64,000 nt of DNA from Erythroxylum novogranatense (lineage: Eukaryota > Streptophyta > Magnoliopsida > Malpighiales > Erythroxylaceae): positions 31,438,214 to 31,502,213 of the forward strand of contig CM057228.1 of NCBI GenBank assembly GCA_029891385.1, read 5' to 3'. Below the pieces are notes generated by a model that was not told the DNA's origin, did no database searches, and worked only from the letters and a program-made list of their open reading frames with translations. A program made the position numbers and the translations under genes. Shown here piece after piece: positions 10,937-21,646 of this stretch. Numbering within the stretch: position 1 is the first letter of the stretch; every line of letters begins with the position of its first letter.

Positions 10937-11155
10937 AATCATGAATGTCAGGCACCAAACTATATGTGAGAGCATGCATACTACATGTGAAATCAACCTT
11001 ACAGTACATCATATGAGAATACTTATAATTTAAAGTGGAGTAACCCTTACACTAATGGATGGAATGATTATGCTTTAGCTAAATCTTTACAACAACAGTA
11101 AGAAGAATGTCTTGTAGATATAATAACAGAAGGCCTTTCCAAAATTGAAGTTATC
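10937..11155 (+). pseudogene. Gag fragment of the Athila/Tat-like element, part 2
   Basis: It continues the zinc knuckle (N-H-E-C) and then a Tyr/Asn-rich stretch with Y-E-N-T-Y-N and W-S-N-P-Y-T-N-G-W-N, typical of the region after the knuckle in Athila-type Gag. Two TGA stops interrupt it. It is cut at 11156 by the next insertion. Confidence 0.55.
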
Positions 11156-12329
11156 TGTTAGACCCCTAAGTCATGATAGCGGAATTATGTGGGCACTGGT
11201 GAGCATTGACCAGCATTTGACACACAAAACAATGAAAAAAGACAGACTTGTGAAAAGGCAAGGATAAAAAGGGCAATGTCAATCATTGGCATGCATTAGT
11301 GCAAATTGACGGAAACATTTGACAAGATGCAAGATTTGTATATTAGACCAAACGAAGGCTTGAGATTGACATCGAGTGGAAGGTTATTGCAAGAGTTCCA
11401 ATGTGACTTAGCAAGTAAATCAAGCATGGTGAGAGTTTTGGGAGAGTTTCAAACCTTGTATGAGTTAACTTGGATAAGGCTCAGTTCTTGATGGAATAAA
11501 GATTTAGTATGTGCTGAAGTGGACGGAACATGGCTAGTGGAGTTAGTATGGGTAAGCATTGGACAGACCAGTGTGCTGTTGGCTTAGATAACTCATCATC
11601 AATGGATAGAGATAAGGAGATATTGGATGATAAGGCAGATAATATAGCAGTGGATGAACATCAACTCTAAGAGATAAACATCATTTGGAAGGATCATTTG
11701 AAGATAGAGATCTTCATGAATATGGATAGATCATTCCTAGTAGATGTAATCTTTCATCTTGTTATTGGGATGTAGCCTAATCTTATTAGATAGAGTCCTA
11801 ATTGGATGCGGATGTCATCTATTGGTTGGCATGATGTAATCCGATAAGGATAAGATTATGATCTTAGCTAGTAGAGTTCTATTAGGATTCTAACTTAGTC
11901 ATTTAGAAGTGTCTTAGTCATCTAAAGGTGCCTATAAATAACTTATTTGTGCTTTGCACTTCTCATAGAGTGTGAAGGTCAGAGACACTCAAAGATGATG
12001 AGTGTGGGAGACATGTGTGGTAGACACTTATAGATTGATAGACTATTCATTTATATACTTTGAGGGAAGTAATGAAGGTTGGTTTTTTAGTTGTATCTCT
12101 TTCTCTTGTTCTTTTGTTTCCATGAATATTTAATTCTTTTTTAGCTTATTGTAAGGGTGTGAGAGTGAAAGACCGTGAGGGTCGTGAGGCGTTCAAGAAT
12201 AAGTAGGTTGGTCGACGATCATAGGATAAGGTTGAATCTTGCTTTGACGGAGCTAAGTGAGATTATTATGCAAAGGGGTAGGTGCATCTTGTGGGACAAG
12301 TTCATGCTTGAAGGAAAACCTTTGTAACA
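11156..12329 (+). repeat. 5' LTR of the gag-only element
   Basis: It runs from TGTTAGACC to TTTGTAACA and is 1174 bp long. A TATA box (CCTATAAATAA) is near 11931. Confidence 0.85.
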
Positions 12330-12331
12330 AT

Positions 12332-12346
12332 TGGTATCAGAGTCAT
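12332..12346 (+). other. Primer-binding site, initiator Met-tRNA type
   Basis: TGGTATCAGAGTCA lies 2 bp after the LTR end and matches the usual chromovirus/copia iMet site with a small change. Confidence 0.8.
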
Positions 12347-12354
12347 AGTTCAAG

Positions 12355-13545
12355 ATGGCGGTAGGCAACAATTTGAAAAAACATGTCAACTGAGTAAAGG
12401 CACTCATCGAGCCAATTCCTCAAGGGGAGGAGGAGGTCACATTTTACAACACTCAATTCGAGATGTTAGAGGTGCAACAATTGCAACATCAAATAACAGA
12501 GTTAATGAAGACACAAAAGGAGTCTAGGTTCGAGGTGGTGATCCTAAGGCATGTCGTCGTAATACAAGATGTTGGACAAGCGGAAAGTACTTTGGTGAAG
12601 GTGTAAGAGCCATAATTTTTTGACGGTAAGTAGAGTGGGAAGGAGCTCGAAAATCTCTTGTAGGACATGGAGTAGTACTTTGCAGCGGAAAAGGTGGTTG
12701 ACTTGAAGAAGGTGTCGATCAAAGCGTTGTACCTAGTGGAGGATACAAAATTGTGATGGAGAATGAGAACCTCTAATGATATCAGTACCGATAGACCTCC
12801 TATCGACACTTGGGAGAAGATGAAAAAGGAGCTAACGGATCAGTTCCTCCCCAACACCACTTCATGGCTCGCAAGGGAAGCTTTGAAGAGGCTAAAGCAT
12901 GATGATTCGGTGCAGGAGTATGTGAGAAAATTAATATCTTTGACGTTGGATGTGCAAGATATGTCGGCGGAGGAAAAGTTGTTTAACTTCATAAGCAGCT
13001 TGAAAAGTTGGGAACAAATGGAGGTTCGAAGGCAGAACATGAAGGACCTTCCAAGTGCGATAGTGGCTGTGGATGCCTTAGTGGATATCCAAATGCCACC
13101 ACTGATTCAAACTAGCTAGGAGGGCAAGAAGAACGATGGGATCAAGAATGGCTTGGAGAAAGGCAAAGATAAGGTGGGTGAATCTTCTCAAGGTAAGAAA
13201 CAATCAAAATGGGATATTTCTTATTTCATTTATGAAGGGCTGCATTTTTCTCAAGAATGACTAAGGCAGAAGACAAATAAGAAACAAGTGAAATTCATGG
13301 TCGTGAAGGATCAAGGAAAGGGAGAGGATGACTCAATAGAAGAATTCTACCTAAATAGTTTTGCTATATTGGGCACAATGGGCCTTGTGAAGGAGCATTC
13401 GAACAAAATCAAGGAGAAACTCAATGGAGAGGGCATATGGTACGTGGGAGATGTGCCAATAGCTAAGGATTCTTCGAGGAAACCACACTTGGAGGAGTGT
13501 CTAGAGATTATTTTGACGAGGGTGTTGATTTCTTTTAATGGGGGT
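12355..13545 (+). pseudogene. Gag polyprotein remnant of the gag-only element
   Basis: The ATG at 12355 follows the primer-binding site. The frame carries several stops up to 12760, then is open from 12763 to 13119 with W-E-K-M-K-K-E-L-T-D-Q-F, R-L-K-H-D-D-S-V-Q-E-Y-V and D-M-S-A-E-E-K-L-F, the classic retrotransposon Gag (capsid) fold signature. Near 13211-13260 a zinc knuckle survives as Y-F-I-Y-E-G-L-H-F-S-Q-E-stop: Cys to Tyr twice (TGT to TAT) and the last Cys to stop (TGA). The rest runs to the 3' LTR without protease motifs. In life it would have packaged its RNA in particles, with enzymes supplied by other elements. Confidence 0.75.
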
Positions 13546-13549
13546 GGTT

Positions 13550-14648
13550 TGTTAGACCTTTAAGTCGTAATAGCGAAATAGTGCAGGCATTGGTAAGCCT
13601 TATTGGTGCAGGCAGGCAAGGACAAAAAGAGCAATGTCAAAAGTTGACATTCATTGGTGCACATTGGCAGAAATCTTCGACGAGATGCAGGACTCGGATA
13701 TGAGACCAAAAAAAGGCTTAAGATGGACATTGAGTGGAAGGTTAGCTGGATCACATGTGTAACAGGAATATGTGAGAGTTCCAAGGTGACTTAATTAGTA
13801 GATCAAGCATGGTGCAAGTTTGGGAGAGTTTTAGTCCTTGTGCAAACTGATTTGGCTAAGGCTAAGTTCTTGATGGACTAAGGACTTAGTGTACGCTCAA
13901 GTGGATGAACCATGGATAATGGAGTTAGCATAGGTAAACATTGGACGAACCAGTGCGTTATTGGCCTAGATGACTTATCATCAACAGATAGAGATTAGGA
14001 GATCTTGGATGATGTGGCTGATAAGATCACAGTGGATGAACATCAGCTCTAAAAGATAAAGATCATATGGAAGGATCGTCTGAAGATAGAAGAGATCTTC
14101 GTGAATATGGATAGATCATTCCTAGTAGATGGACCATTCCTAGTAGATGTAATCTTTCATCTTGTTATTTTGATGTAGCATAACCCTATTAGATAGAGTC
14201 ATAATTGGATGGGGATGTCATCTATTAGTTATTATGATGTAATCTGATAAGGATAAGGTTGTGATCTTAGATAGTAGAGTTCTACTAGGGTTCTAACTTA
14301 GTCATTAGAGGTGCCTATAAATAAGTCATTTGAGTCTTGCTCTTCTCAGAGAGTGTGAGAGTCAGAGACATGCAAAGATGATGATTCTAGGAGACACTTA
14401 CAGATTGAGAGAGTATTCATTTGTATACTTTGAGGGAAGTAATGAAGATTGGCTTTTTAGCTGTATCTCTTTCTCATGTTCATTTGTTACCATAAATATT
14501 TAGTTTTTTTTTAGTTTTCTTGCAAGGGTGTGAGAGTGAAACATTGTAAGGGTTGTGAGGTGTTTGAGAACTAGTAGGTTGATTGAAAATCACAGGAAAA
14601 GGTGAAATCTTACTTTAACAGAGCTAAGTGAGATTGTTGTGCAAAGGA
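13550..14648 (+). repeat. 3' LTR of the gag-only element, 3' end missing
   Basis: It aligns with 11156-12329 but carries small indels, including an extra copy of CATTCCTAGTAGATG near 14117-14146, and stops at GTGCAAAGG. The two LTRs differ at many sites, so the insertion is old. Confidence 0.8.
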
Positions 14649-14990
14649 TGATTAAGGAAAATAAGACGAAGAAACCCTTGCCTAAGAAGAGGAAGTAGAA
14701 GTGTGGCAAAAGATGATTGAGGAAGAAGAAAAGAATGAAGCCTTTGTCCTGGAAGAGAAAGTAGAAGAGTAGAAAAACTTGATTAAGGAAGAATAATAGG
14801 AGGAGCCAAATAAGGAAACTATTGATGAATTATTGGTTGTCACCCTAACTACGGATGGCCCCCACTTCCCAGAAAACAAACGATTTGAGTCAGTCAAAGA
14901 TTTAGGGAGTTTTATTACTCCTTATTTTGTTAACAATTTGTTATCAAAAAGGGAATTAATGGAGTTAATTGATTCCTTAATTTGCTAAAC
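14649..14990 (+). pseudogene. Gag-like fragment of the Athila/Tat-like element, part 3
   Basis: One frame, broken by a few stops, reads Lys/Glu-rich segments and then T-L-T-T-D-G-P-H-F-P-E-N-K-R-F and S-F-I-T-P-Y-F-V. It resumes the outer element after the gag-only insertion. The exact function is not recognised. Confidence 0.35.
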
Positions 14991-16953
14991 TATGTCCTTA
15001 TTATTATTTTACAACATATGGTTTATTCACAGGCTACTAAACTGTTGTGTGGAGAAACTGGTGAAAGTGAACCACTTATTATAAACCTAAGTTAATATTA
15101 AATATGAAGAATATATTGAGCTAATGACTTTAAACAAGCGTCGAATAAAAGGCAACCTATAAATTAGGATAGATTTCATTTTTATTTCATTTTGTTTCCT
15201 TTTTTATGTTATCATATAAGCTTGGCAATTTTGGGTCGGCCCGACCAGGCCTAGGTTGACCGGGCCTCGAGCTTATGATGCCTTTGACCGGGCTTGATCC
15301 CAGGGTTACCAAGACCAAGCCTAGCCCGAGGCCCTACGAGTAGTGGAAAAAGATGTCATTTTGAATTTTTTTAAAAATAATAAATCAGCTCAGGCTGCCC
15401 TGGCTCAATCTGGCCCGGGCTCGGATTGAACCACTCTTGGCCTTGTTAGGCCTAGGCTGGCTACCTAATATGACTCTGTTTCATGTTATTTTATGTTATG
15501 TTATTTCCATGTTCTTTATTATCATCATCATCATCATTTTCTTTTATCTTTTTTATCTCTTATTGTTTATATTTTCGCATGGATGGATGTATCTAATATC
15601 GGATGGACCCTTTACTAAATTAAAAAATCTATAATTATTTTTATTGAGGATAGTATCAATTCCGACCCTTTCTTACTTTTGTGTTTTATTGTTATTTTAT
15701 TTTGATGTGATTCAGTTGTGTACATAAAGGACAATGTATAATTTTATGTATGGGAAGGATTTCTTAATTTTTAATAATCTTTTTATTAAATCTTATCAAC
15801 TAATACCCAAATTTTGTTAAAATTTTGTCCAAAATACTTTAGATTATTATTGATTATTGAATTGAATTAATATGCAAAAGGATGAAACTTAGAAAATACT
15901 TGCTTTTAAATTTTATATTTTAATAATCATTTAGATAATTAATTTGAATAAAAATTGCATATTATTTACATGAGACCATTTTTGTGATCTTTTGAGCCTA
16001 AAAGCAAATACATCATTATTTTAAGTTTTTTGTTCTTTCACGTGTGTTATCTTGCATAATTAGATAAATCTAGAACTTACTTTTATTATTTATATTGAGA
16101 CCACATTTGTTAAATTAGAAGCACTGAAACGATAAAGGCATTTAGATTCAATCTTATTCTATTTTTTTGATAACTATCCCGCCAAATTTTATCCTTTAGG
16201 TGTAACTAGTTTTGGAACTTAAAGTCTTTTCATTTATTATAATCACATTATTAACCTTTGCCTTACTTTTCTGGAAGCCTTTTTATAATTTTTAAATCCT
16301 GAAGGTTATTTACATTTACTTAATTGCTAGAAACTTAAAATTTCTTTAATTGTTGGTGCATGTTGAATGTTTGAAATAAAATATTGCAAGCATAATAAGT
16401 GAAATAAATGAATAAAAGCATTAAAGTTATGGTGTGAAGGACCTATATTATGAAAAACTAAGTTGCATGTAATTTTTTTAATGTAAATTCCCTTTAATGT
16501 TATCCTTTTTATTATCCCTATTGTATCCTAACCCAAGCCTCATTAAAACCTTGTATTAAGATCTTTCGATTTTTGTTTCTAGTTTACCCATAAGTGGTAG
16601 AGATATGATTTTACTGTAAACTTATGGTTAAGAATCCTTCTACACATTGATTTGAGCTTTCCTACACTTTTCACCTAAGCACTTGAAGTGCATTGAGTGA
16701 ATCATTGGTAAGGGTGTAAAAATTTGTGCTTTCAATTTCAAAAAGATTATCTATGTGATTGCTCCTAATATTGACTGATGAAGGTTAGTTCTATAATGAC
16801 TTAAATCTAATTGTATGTTAATTTGATTTATATGACTATGATTTAGAGTGTGAATGGACATGTTGAGGTTAATAAGGAATGAATATTTATAACTTTGATA
16901 ATTTAGATTATAATTTGCTTGAGGACAAGCAAAAGCTTAAATATAGATATATT
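14991..16953 (+). other. Noncoding 3' region of the Athila/Tat-like element
   Basis: AT-rich, with no supported gene. Near 16919 it ends in TTGAGGACAAGCAAAAGC, a phrase typical of the polypurine-tract region just before the 3' LTR in Athila-like elements. A (TCA)n run is at about 15522-15538. Confidence 0.5.
15224..15470. repeat. GGCCCGGGC-rich island, possible MITE
   Basis: About 250 bp rich in GGCCTAGG, CCCGGGC and GGGCTTGATCC motifs stand out from AT-rich surroundings. The ends are loosely inverted, but I see no clean target duplication. Confidence 0.35.
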
Positions 16954-18359
16954 TGAAAAACGATTAATTGACTATATTTATATACTCACATTTAGTGTGT
17001 TTTGTTTGTTATTTAATGATTTTATATTATTTTTTATACTTATTTCACTTTAAGTGTCTTTGTAGGAAATAATTTTCTTCATAGACCAAGAGGAGATGTA
17101 TTTGTGTCAAATCATGGCATGGAATGGAAGAATTGGAGCAATTATGGACTTACACAACCATGTATAATGACCATGTAAGTCACTGTAAATATATGGAGCT
17201 TTAACAACACAATTCCTACCTGTGTGGAGTTACAAGACCGTGTATATTGACATACATAAACTACCTATAGGCTATATAAGTCTTTGTGAACATGTAAAGT
17301 CACGATTTGTGGTATTTTTGGAGATACATGATCGCGTAAGTTACCATATATATCTCAAAAACCCTACTTTTCATTATAAAAGGATATTATTAAAGGTTAC
17401 ATGAAAAGGAGGCAAATTGGAAGCATTTTTTAGTCTTAAGAAACATGGAAAAGAGGCAATTATGAAAAGAGGATGAGAAAAACATGAAGATTATGTCACA
17501 ATATCCAATAGAGAGCATCCTTTACTCCAAATTACAAGAAGATTTCATTAAAGATAAAAGGGAGATACAGATTATGAATTTTTTATTTCTATTTGGTCTT
17601 TTGAATATTTATTATTGGATTTCTTTTATATGTAGGAACAATTGTTTACTGCCGAGGTGTGATGAACCTTAAGTTGTGACGATAATACGATATCAACTTT
17701 TATTAAATGTAATTTTATTGATTGATTTATTGCAATTCAATTATGTGTTATTTTCTTAAACTAATATCTTTGAAATATTAGTTCAATATTTAATTTTATA
17801 TGATTGAAATTAAGAAATTCTTTTGTGTGAATAGATCTAATATAATTAAAAGAGTTATATGCAAACCTGGAGATATATTGATATAATTCATCAAGATTAG
17901 GGTCCAACATAAAAGTAAAATATACAAATCAATAATACAATCTTATAGGTTTTAACTAGAAAGATTTTTAGTCAATTAACCGATGGTTGATTATTAATAG
18001 TCTTGCTGAAGATATTTATATAAAATAAGACTTTCTACATTTTAATAATAAATAGTTAATTGCATGTATCACAAGGTTAGTATTTAAGATATCTCAAGGC
18101 GATTCATCATCTAAGTTTTATTTATTTGATATGGACTAATCGTTGTACTTTTTTCTTTGAGTTTATTATTGTATCAACTTTAATTTTATTTTTAATTTTC
18201 AAATAAATTTATGATTTGATTCAACAGTTAAATAATAGAAAAGGTTAATACTAATATTTATAATCCTCGTATGATTAACCTATACTTGTCAGTAGTAGTT
18301 ATTGTTATACCATAAACTTACAGTTAAAACTTATAAATATTTATACGTAAAATATTTCA
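16954..18359 (+). repeat. 3' LTR of the Athila/Tat-like element
   Basis: It aligns along its whole length with 3585-4550 plus 6357-6817. It interrupts a minus-strand coding-like stretch that begins just beyond 18359. Confidence 0.85.
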
Positions 18360-20417
18360 AACAGTGATACTATTGTAATAGCGGTAGTTTGAATTTGAAA
18401 AGTAGAGATTCGAGCAGTAACATGTTGGTGAAAGGATTCTTGATTTTGGTGCTGCGACATATCAGGTGAAACAGATTTACGATAATGTTTTGTGGCTGGG
18501 AATGTGATAGTTTTTTTATTTACAAACCTACTTGAGGGTCTACTATAATATACCTCGTCTAATGTCAATTTCACTTGCCAGGTACTATAAGGTGGTCCAA
18601 ACGTGAAGTCGTATGTCTTACATGTCTGGATTGGAGAGCGCAGTTATAACTAATAGCTTTGTTTTAGGTTCTCGATTGTTGTTGGCAAAATTACATGGTC
18701 GAAACGTAAAGGTATTTGTGATGGGGGAGGAGGAGGAGGCAGGTGTGAAGATAGTTACTAACGAGGAGCGGATGAGTTATGAAGGCGGTTGTGAAAGAGG
18801 AATAAGAAAGTCTGAAAACGATATTCAAAGAAGACAAGGTGACATTATTGATTCTATCTTAAGATAAAGAAAGATGTGAGTCTGTGATACCTAATTATAT
18901 ACTATATCAAGATCAACGAGTTAGGGTCTTACTCTTACAATGAATGTCAAATAATAAATATAGATCTTTAATGTCAAAATAAATAAATATAGATCTTTAG
19001 ATTTTAAATTTTAAATTTCTTCAATTTAGATTTAATATTTGAATTATCGTATATGCTTCAAAGAGTTTTAACATTTAGTTTTAGATGATCAGATCGTGAA
19101 AATTAAAGAGAAAGAATAATATTCTAAAGAGAAAGAATCATAAATGAAAAGTAATTTCATTACTAATAATAGAATCGCTTTTATATCAACAATCATGTTA
19201 TCAAAACTTATGTTTCTGAAGTAGACTATTTTAGCATGTAGCCGGTTTCATCATGTCTTAATGCAACAAAGGATCTGAAAAGATCGTTATGTCTGGCTGG
19301 CCATGACTCATGAATCGAGCTCGTCATGATAATAACAAAACACAAATGTGGTCCGTTCCTTATTATTGGGCACCAGATCTTCTTCGTCATCGAAGATGTT
19401 TCAATTTTGTGTCAGATTATTTTTAAACACATGTTTACGAGAATCCTATATAAATGTGTGAATAATGAGCATCCGTTTCTGATTATTGTTCAATACACCC
19501 ATACAAATAACGATGGGTCGCTGGGACAAATTCGAGGATGGCAATGATACATCACATTCACGGTTCTCATCGAAATGACTTCAAACAAACCAAGAACAGT
19601 GACTTAGGTCAGTGTGAAATTGGTCTGTTGCATGGTGCAGACGGCATCGTCAATGAGACTCAGCCTCAGCCTCAGCCTCAGCCTTTGGTAGGTGCAGTCA
19701 ATACTCTTAGCGTCAGTACTGATATTATCTTTAGTGGGAGACCCACCCATCGGGATTCTACCCAATAATTACAAATTATTTGAAAGTGAACCAATCTCTC
19801 CGCCAATTTTTACTGTAAAATTCCAAATCGGTATCAAATAGAATTGAGAATTCAAATCAAGACGCTTGGGTATCGATAGCTTGGAAGTCGCTTACCCCAT
19901 CAAGAAAGCATTATTAGTACTTGGTATGTCGAATGGTGACCTCGGAAAGTGCTGACCTTTAGTCTTTGATAGTGCCGTATGGCTTAAAAGATGGAAGATT
20001 TTATTAAAATATCCAGTTCGTTTAAATAAGAAGGCAGATCATACAGTATGTCAAGTTCAAGAAGCTACCTTCATTAACCATTACAGTCCGCCAATTGGTA
20101 GCGGATCGTACCAGTGTGTTGAATTCATTACAATAATCCACCGTCCAAATTTGCACGTCTCGGACTAGAAAGTGATGAAAATATATAGCCGGGGCCCGCC
20201 TAGGGTGATGAGAGGTTAGAGATTCGGAGTGATATAATGGAGTTCTCAAGTTGGGACACCCTGCAAGTTGGGAACACAGGCCTGATGTCTATGTTCTTTT
20301 CGTCATTTCCATTTTGGGGGATAGGGAAGAGAGCAGGCTTCCAACTTTGAGTAGACGTGTCAAAAGCTATACCATCGGCAAATAAGGCATTCTATATTTT
20401 GTATATATATATATATA
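18360..20417. other. Unassigned region with decayed coding-like stretches
   Basis: None of the LTR families in the window matches it. A minus-strand stretch at about 18360-18620 reads T-F-G-P-P-Y-S-T-W-Q-V-K-L-T-L-D-E-V-Y-Y and on to the insertion border. On the plus strand a TATA-like CCTATATAAATG (19447) precedes an ATG at 19512, a (CAGCCT)4 run (about 19662-19687), and, at 19785-20170, a frame with only four stops that includes Y-P-V-R-L-N-K-K-A-D-H-T-V-C-Q. A small direct duplication lies at 18947-19000. I do not recognise these proteins. They could be an old host gene or another invader. Confidence 0.3.
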
Positions 20418-20830
20418 TGGTTCAGTCGGATTCTTGCGGGCTCAGTTCTCATTTGGATCCATGGAGTTAGGCTGCTTTTTGTAGAACGAAAGATCCTCAA
20501 AAACAAAGAAGGCACGTCGAGGATGGTGTCCCAATTAGCCCCTCCGACGCTCAAGTCAGTCCTTTGGTGAAGGTGGGATCGCTGTAAGTAGAAAAAACTA
20601 GGGTTTGTGATTACCTACCTCTGTTATGATGAAATCATACCTTATATATGGGATGGGCGCTTTAACTAAGTCTTTACGTGACTCCTACTGCATGGAAGGT
20701 TTTCTCCGCTAATGGGTCATGGATGTGGATCGGGCGGATTAACCAACCAACGTGAGACTCATCTTTGAGACCGACCGATCGGCTGCGGATTGTTGTGATT
20801 GGGTTCGGGCCCAATTAGACCGACCGACCA
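20418..20830 (-). repeat. 3' LTR of the Tat-type element
   Basis: 413 bp, aligned with 28209-28645 across GATCCATGGAGTT, CCTCCGACGCTCAAGTCAG and GGGTTCGGGCCCAATTAGAC. It inserted into an (AT)n tract. Confidence 0.9.
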
Positions 20831-21646
20831 TAAGCTCCCTACTCCTCGAGCCCGAGCAGCAGAAGAAGTCGAAGGAGTATCTAGATCCTATCACTCGTCC
20901 ACGGGACATTTCGGGGTTGGTCCGATCAGTCGAGTATTGGCGTTGTAGCTCGTCTACGAGACAGCTCGTAGTAGGCTCGATTGGTCGGGCAGTAATGTAT
21001 AGCGCGTGATTACTCGTATCGGGAGACGTTTATTGCATGATAGCTCGGAAGGAGGTCGGTCGGTCGAGCATTAAGATGCCTCGTGTGGTCGTTCGCGTCG
21101 AGATTGATCGATCGGTCGGGTGTCTTGATTGATCGGCATCTATTATTGCGAGACAACCTGTAATGGGATTGGCGCTTATTGCGCGATAGCTCGCGTCAGA
21201 GTAGGTCGGGGAGTTATCATTAGCGAGCGCGTGAAAGTACTTGGGGCATTTATTGTTTGACGACGCGTGCCCTCTGACAGAATCTGAAATGTATCGTCCT
21301 TGTAACCGTTGTGCAACTGTCCCGTACGTCCTTTCAACTGTCGCGCCACTCTGGATTTCGACCAAACCTAATTTATCTCCACTCAGATCCCGCCACGTGT
21401 TTGAGCTCGACTCGGATCTTCTCCACACGTCAGTCGTTGGTTGGAAAACCTGTTCCTCTATATATGTTCTGGACCGATGAATTGCAGGTTTTCTTCACGC
21501 TTTTGCTCCCCAACTATATTTGCATCTTCCTGCTTACAGTTTCCGGAGCTTTCCTCCAACTGTCGTACAAATATCCGACCTCATACCACTAAATGGGTAC
21601 GTCCTTTTTTTCTTATTTCCTCTTCTAAATTTCCTCTTGATGAGCA
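20831..21646. other. Spacer between 3' LTR and antisense gene
   Basis: No gene is supported; open frames on both strands conflict. GGTCGGTCGG / GACCGACC-type motifs and a loose repeat (TTATTGC-GATAGCTCG at 21032 and 21177) recur. A TATA-like CTATATATG is near 21457, about 190 bp before the antisense gene's ATG. Confidence 0.5.
21456..21464 (+). promoter_or_regulatory. Candidate TATA box of the antisense gene
   Basis: TCTATATATG in a GC-rich context, on the strand of the downstream gene and opposite to pol. It is a suggestion only. Confidence 0.4.

Larger units (their letters stand above)
11156..14648 (+). mobile_element. Gag-only (TR-GAG-like) LTR retrotransposon
   Basis: Direct LTRs at 11156-12329 and 13550 to about 14648 both start TGTTAGACC and share the TATA region, GCCTATAAATAA-type box, leader and end. 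The internal region is only about 1.2 kb. It holds a Met-tRNA primer-binding site, one gag reading frame and a GGGGGTGG-type polypurine tract directly before the 3' LTR. No protease, RT or integrase sequence is present or seems deleted, which fits a non-autonomous element that keeps gag. The last roughly 80 bp of the 3' LTR are missing. Confidence 0.8.
3585..18359 (+). mobile_element. Decayed Athila/Tat-like gypsy element, heavily interrupted
   Basis: Two LTR copies (3585-6817, interrupted, and 16954-18359) begin TGATAAATG / TGAAAAACG and end TTCA. Without its insertion the 5' LTR is about 1.43 kb; the 3' LTR is 1.41 kb. A degraded Asp-type primer-binding site follows the 5' LTR. The internal region holds gag remnants and a long noncoding 3' part; no protease, RT or integrase is seen, so it may have been non-autonomous. 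I could not find a TSD. Four other elements sit inside it. Confidence 0.75.

Noticed and set aside
18360..20417. Possible endogenous virus
   Set aside because: The divergent layout made me consider it, but I saw no diagnostic viral motif, so I left the region unassigned.
21030..21428. Minus-strand 132-codon open frame
   Set aside because: It lies between the Tat 3' LTR and the antisense gene, conflicts with open frames on the other strand and has no recognised motif; long frames are common in GC-rich DNA.
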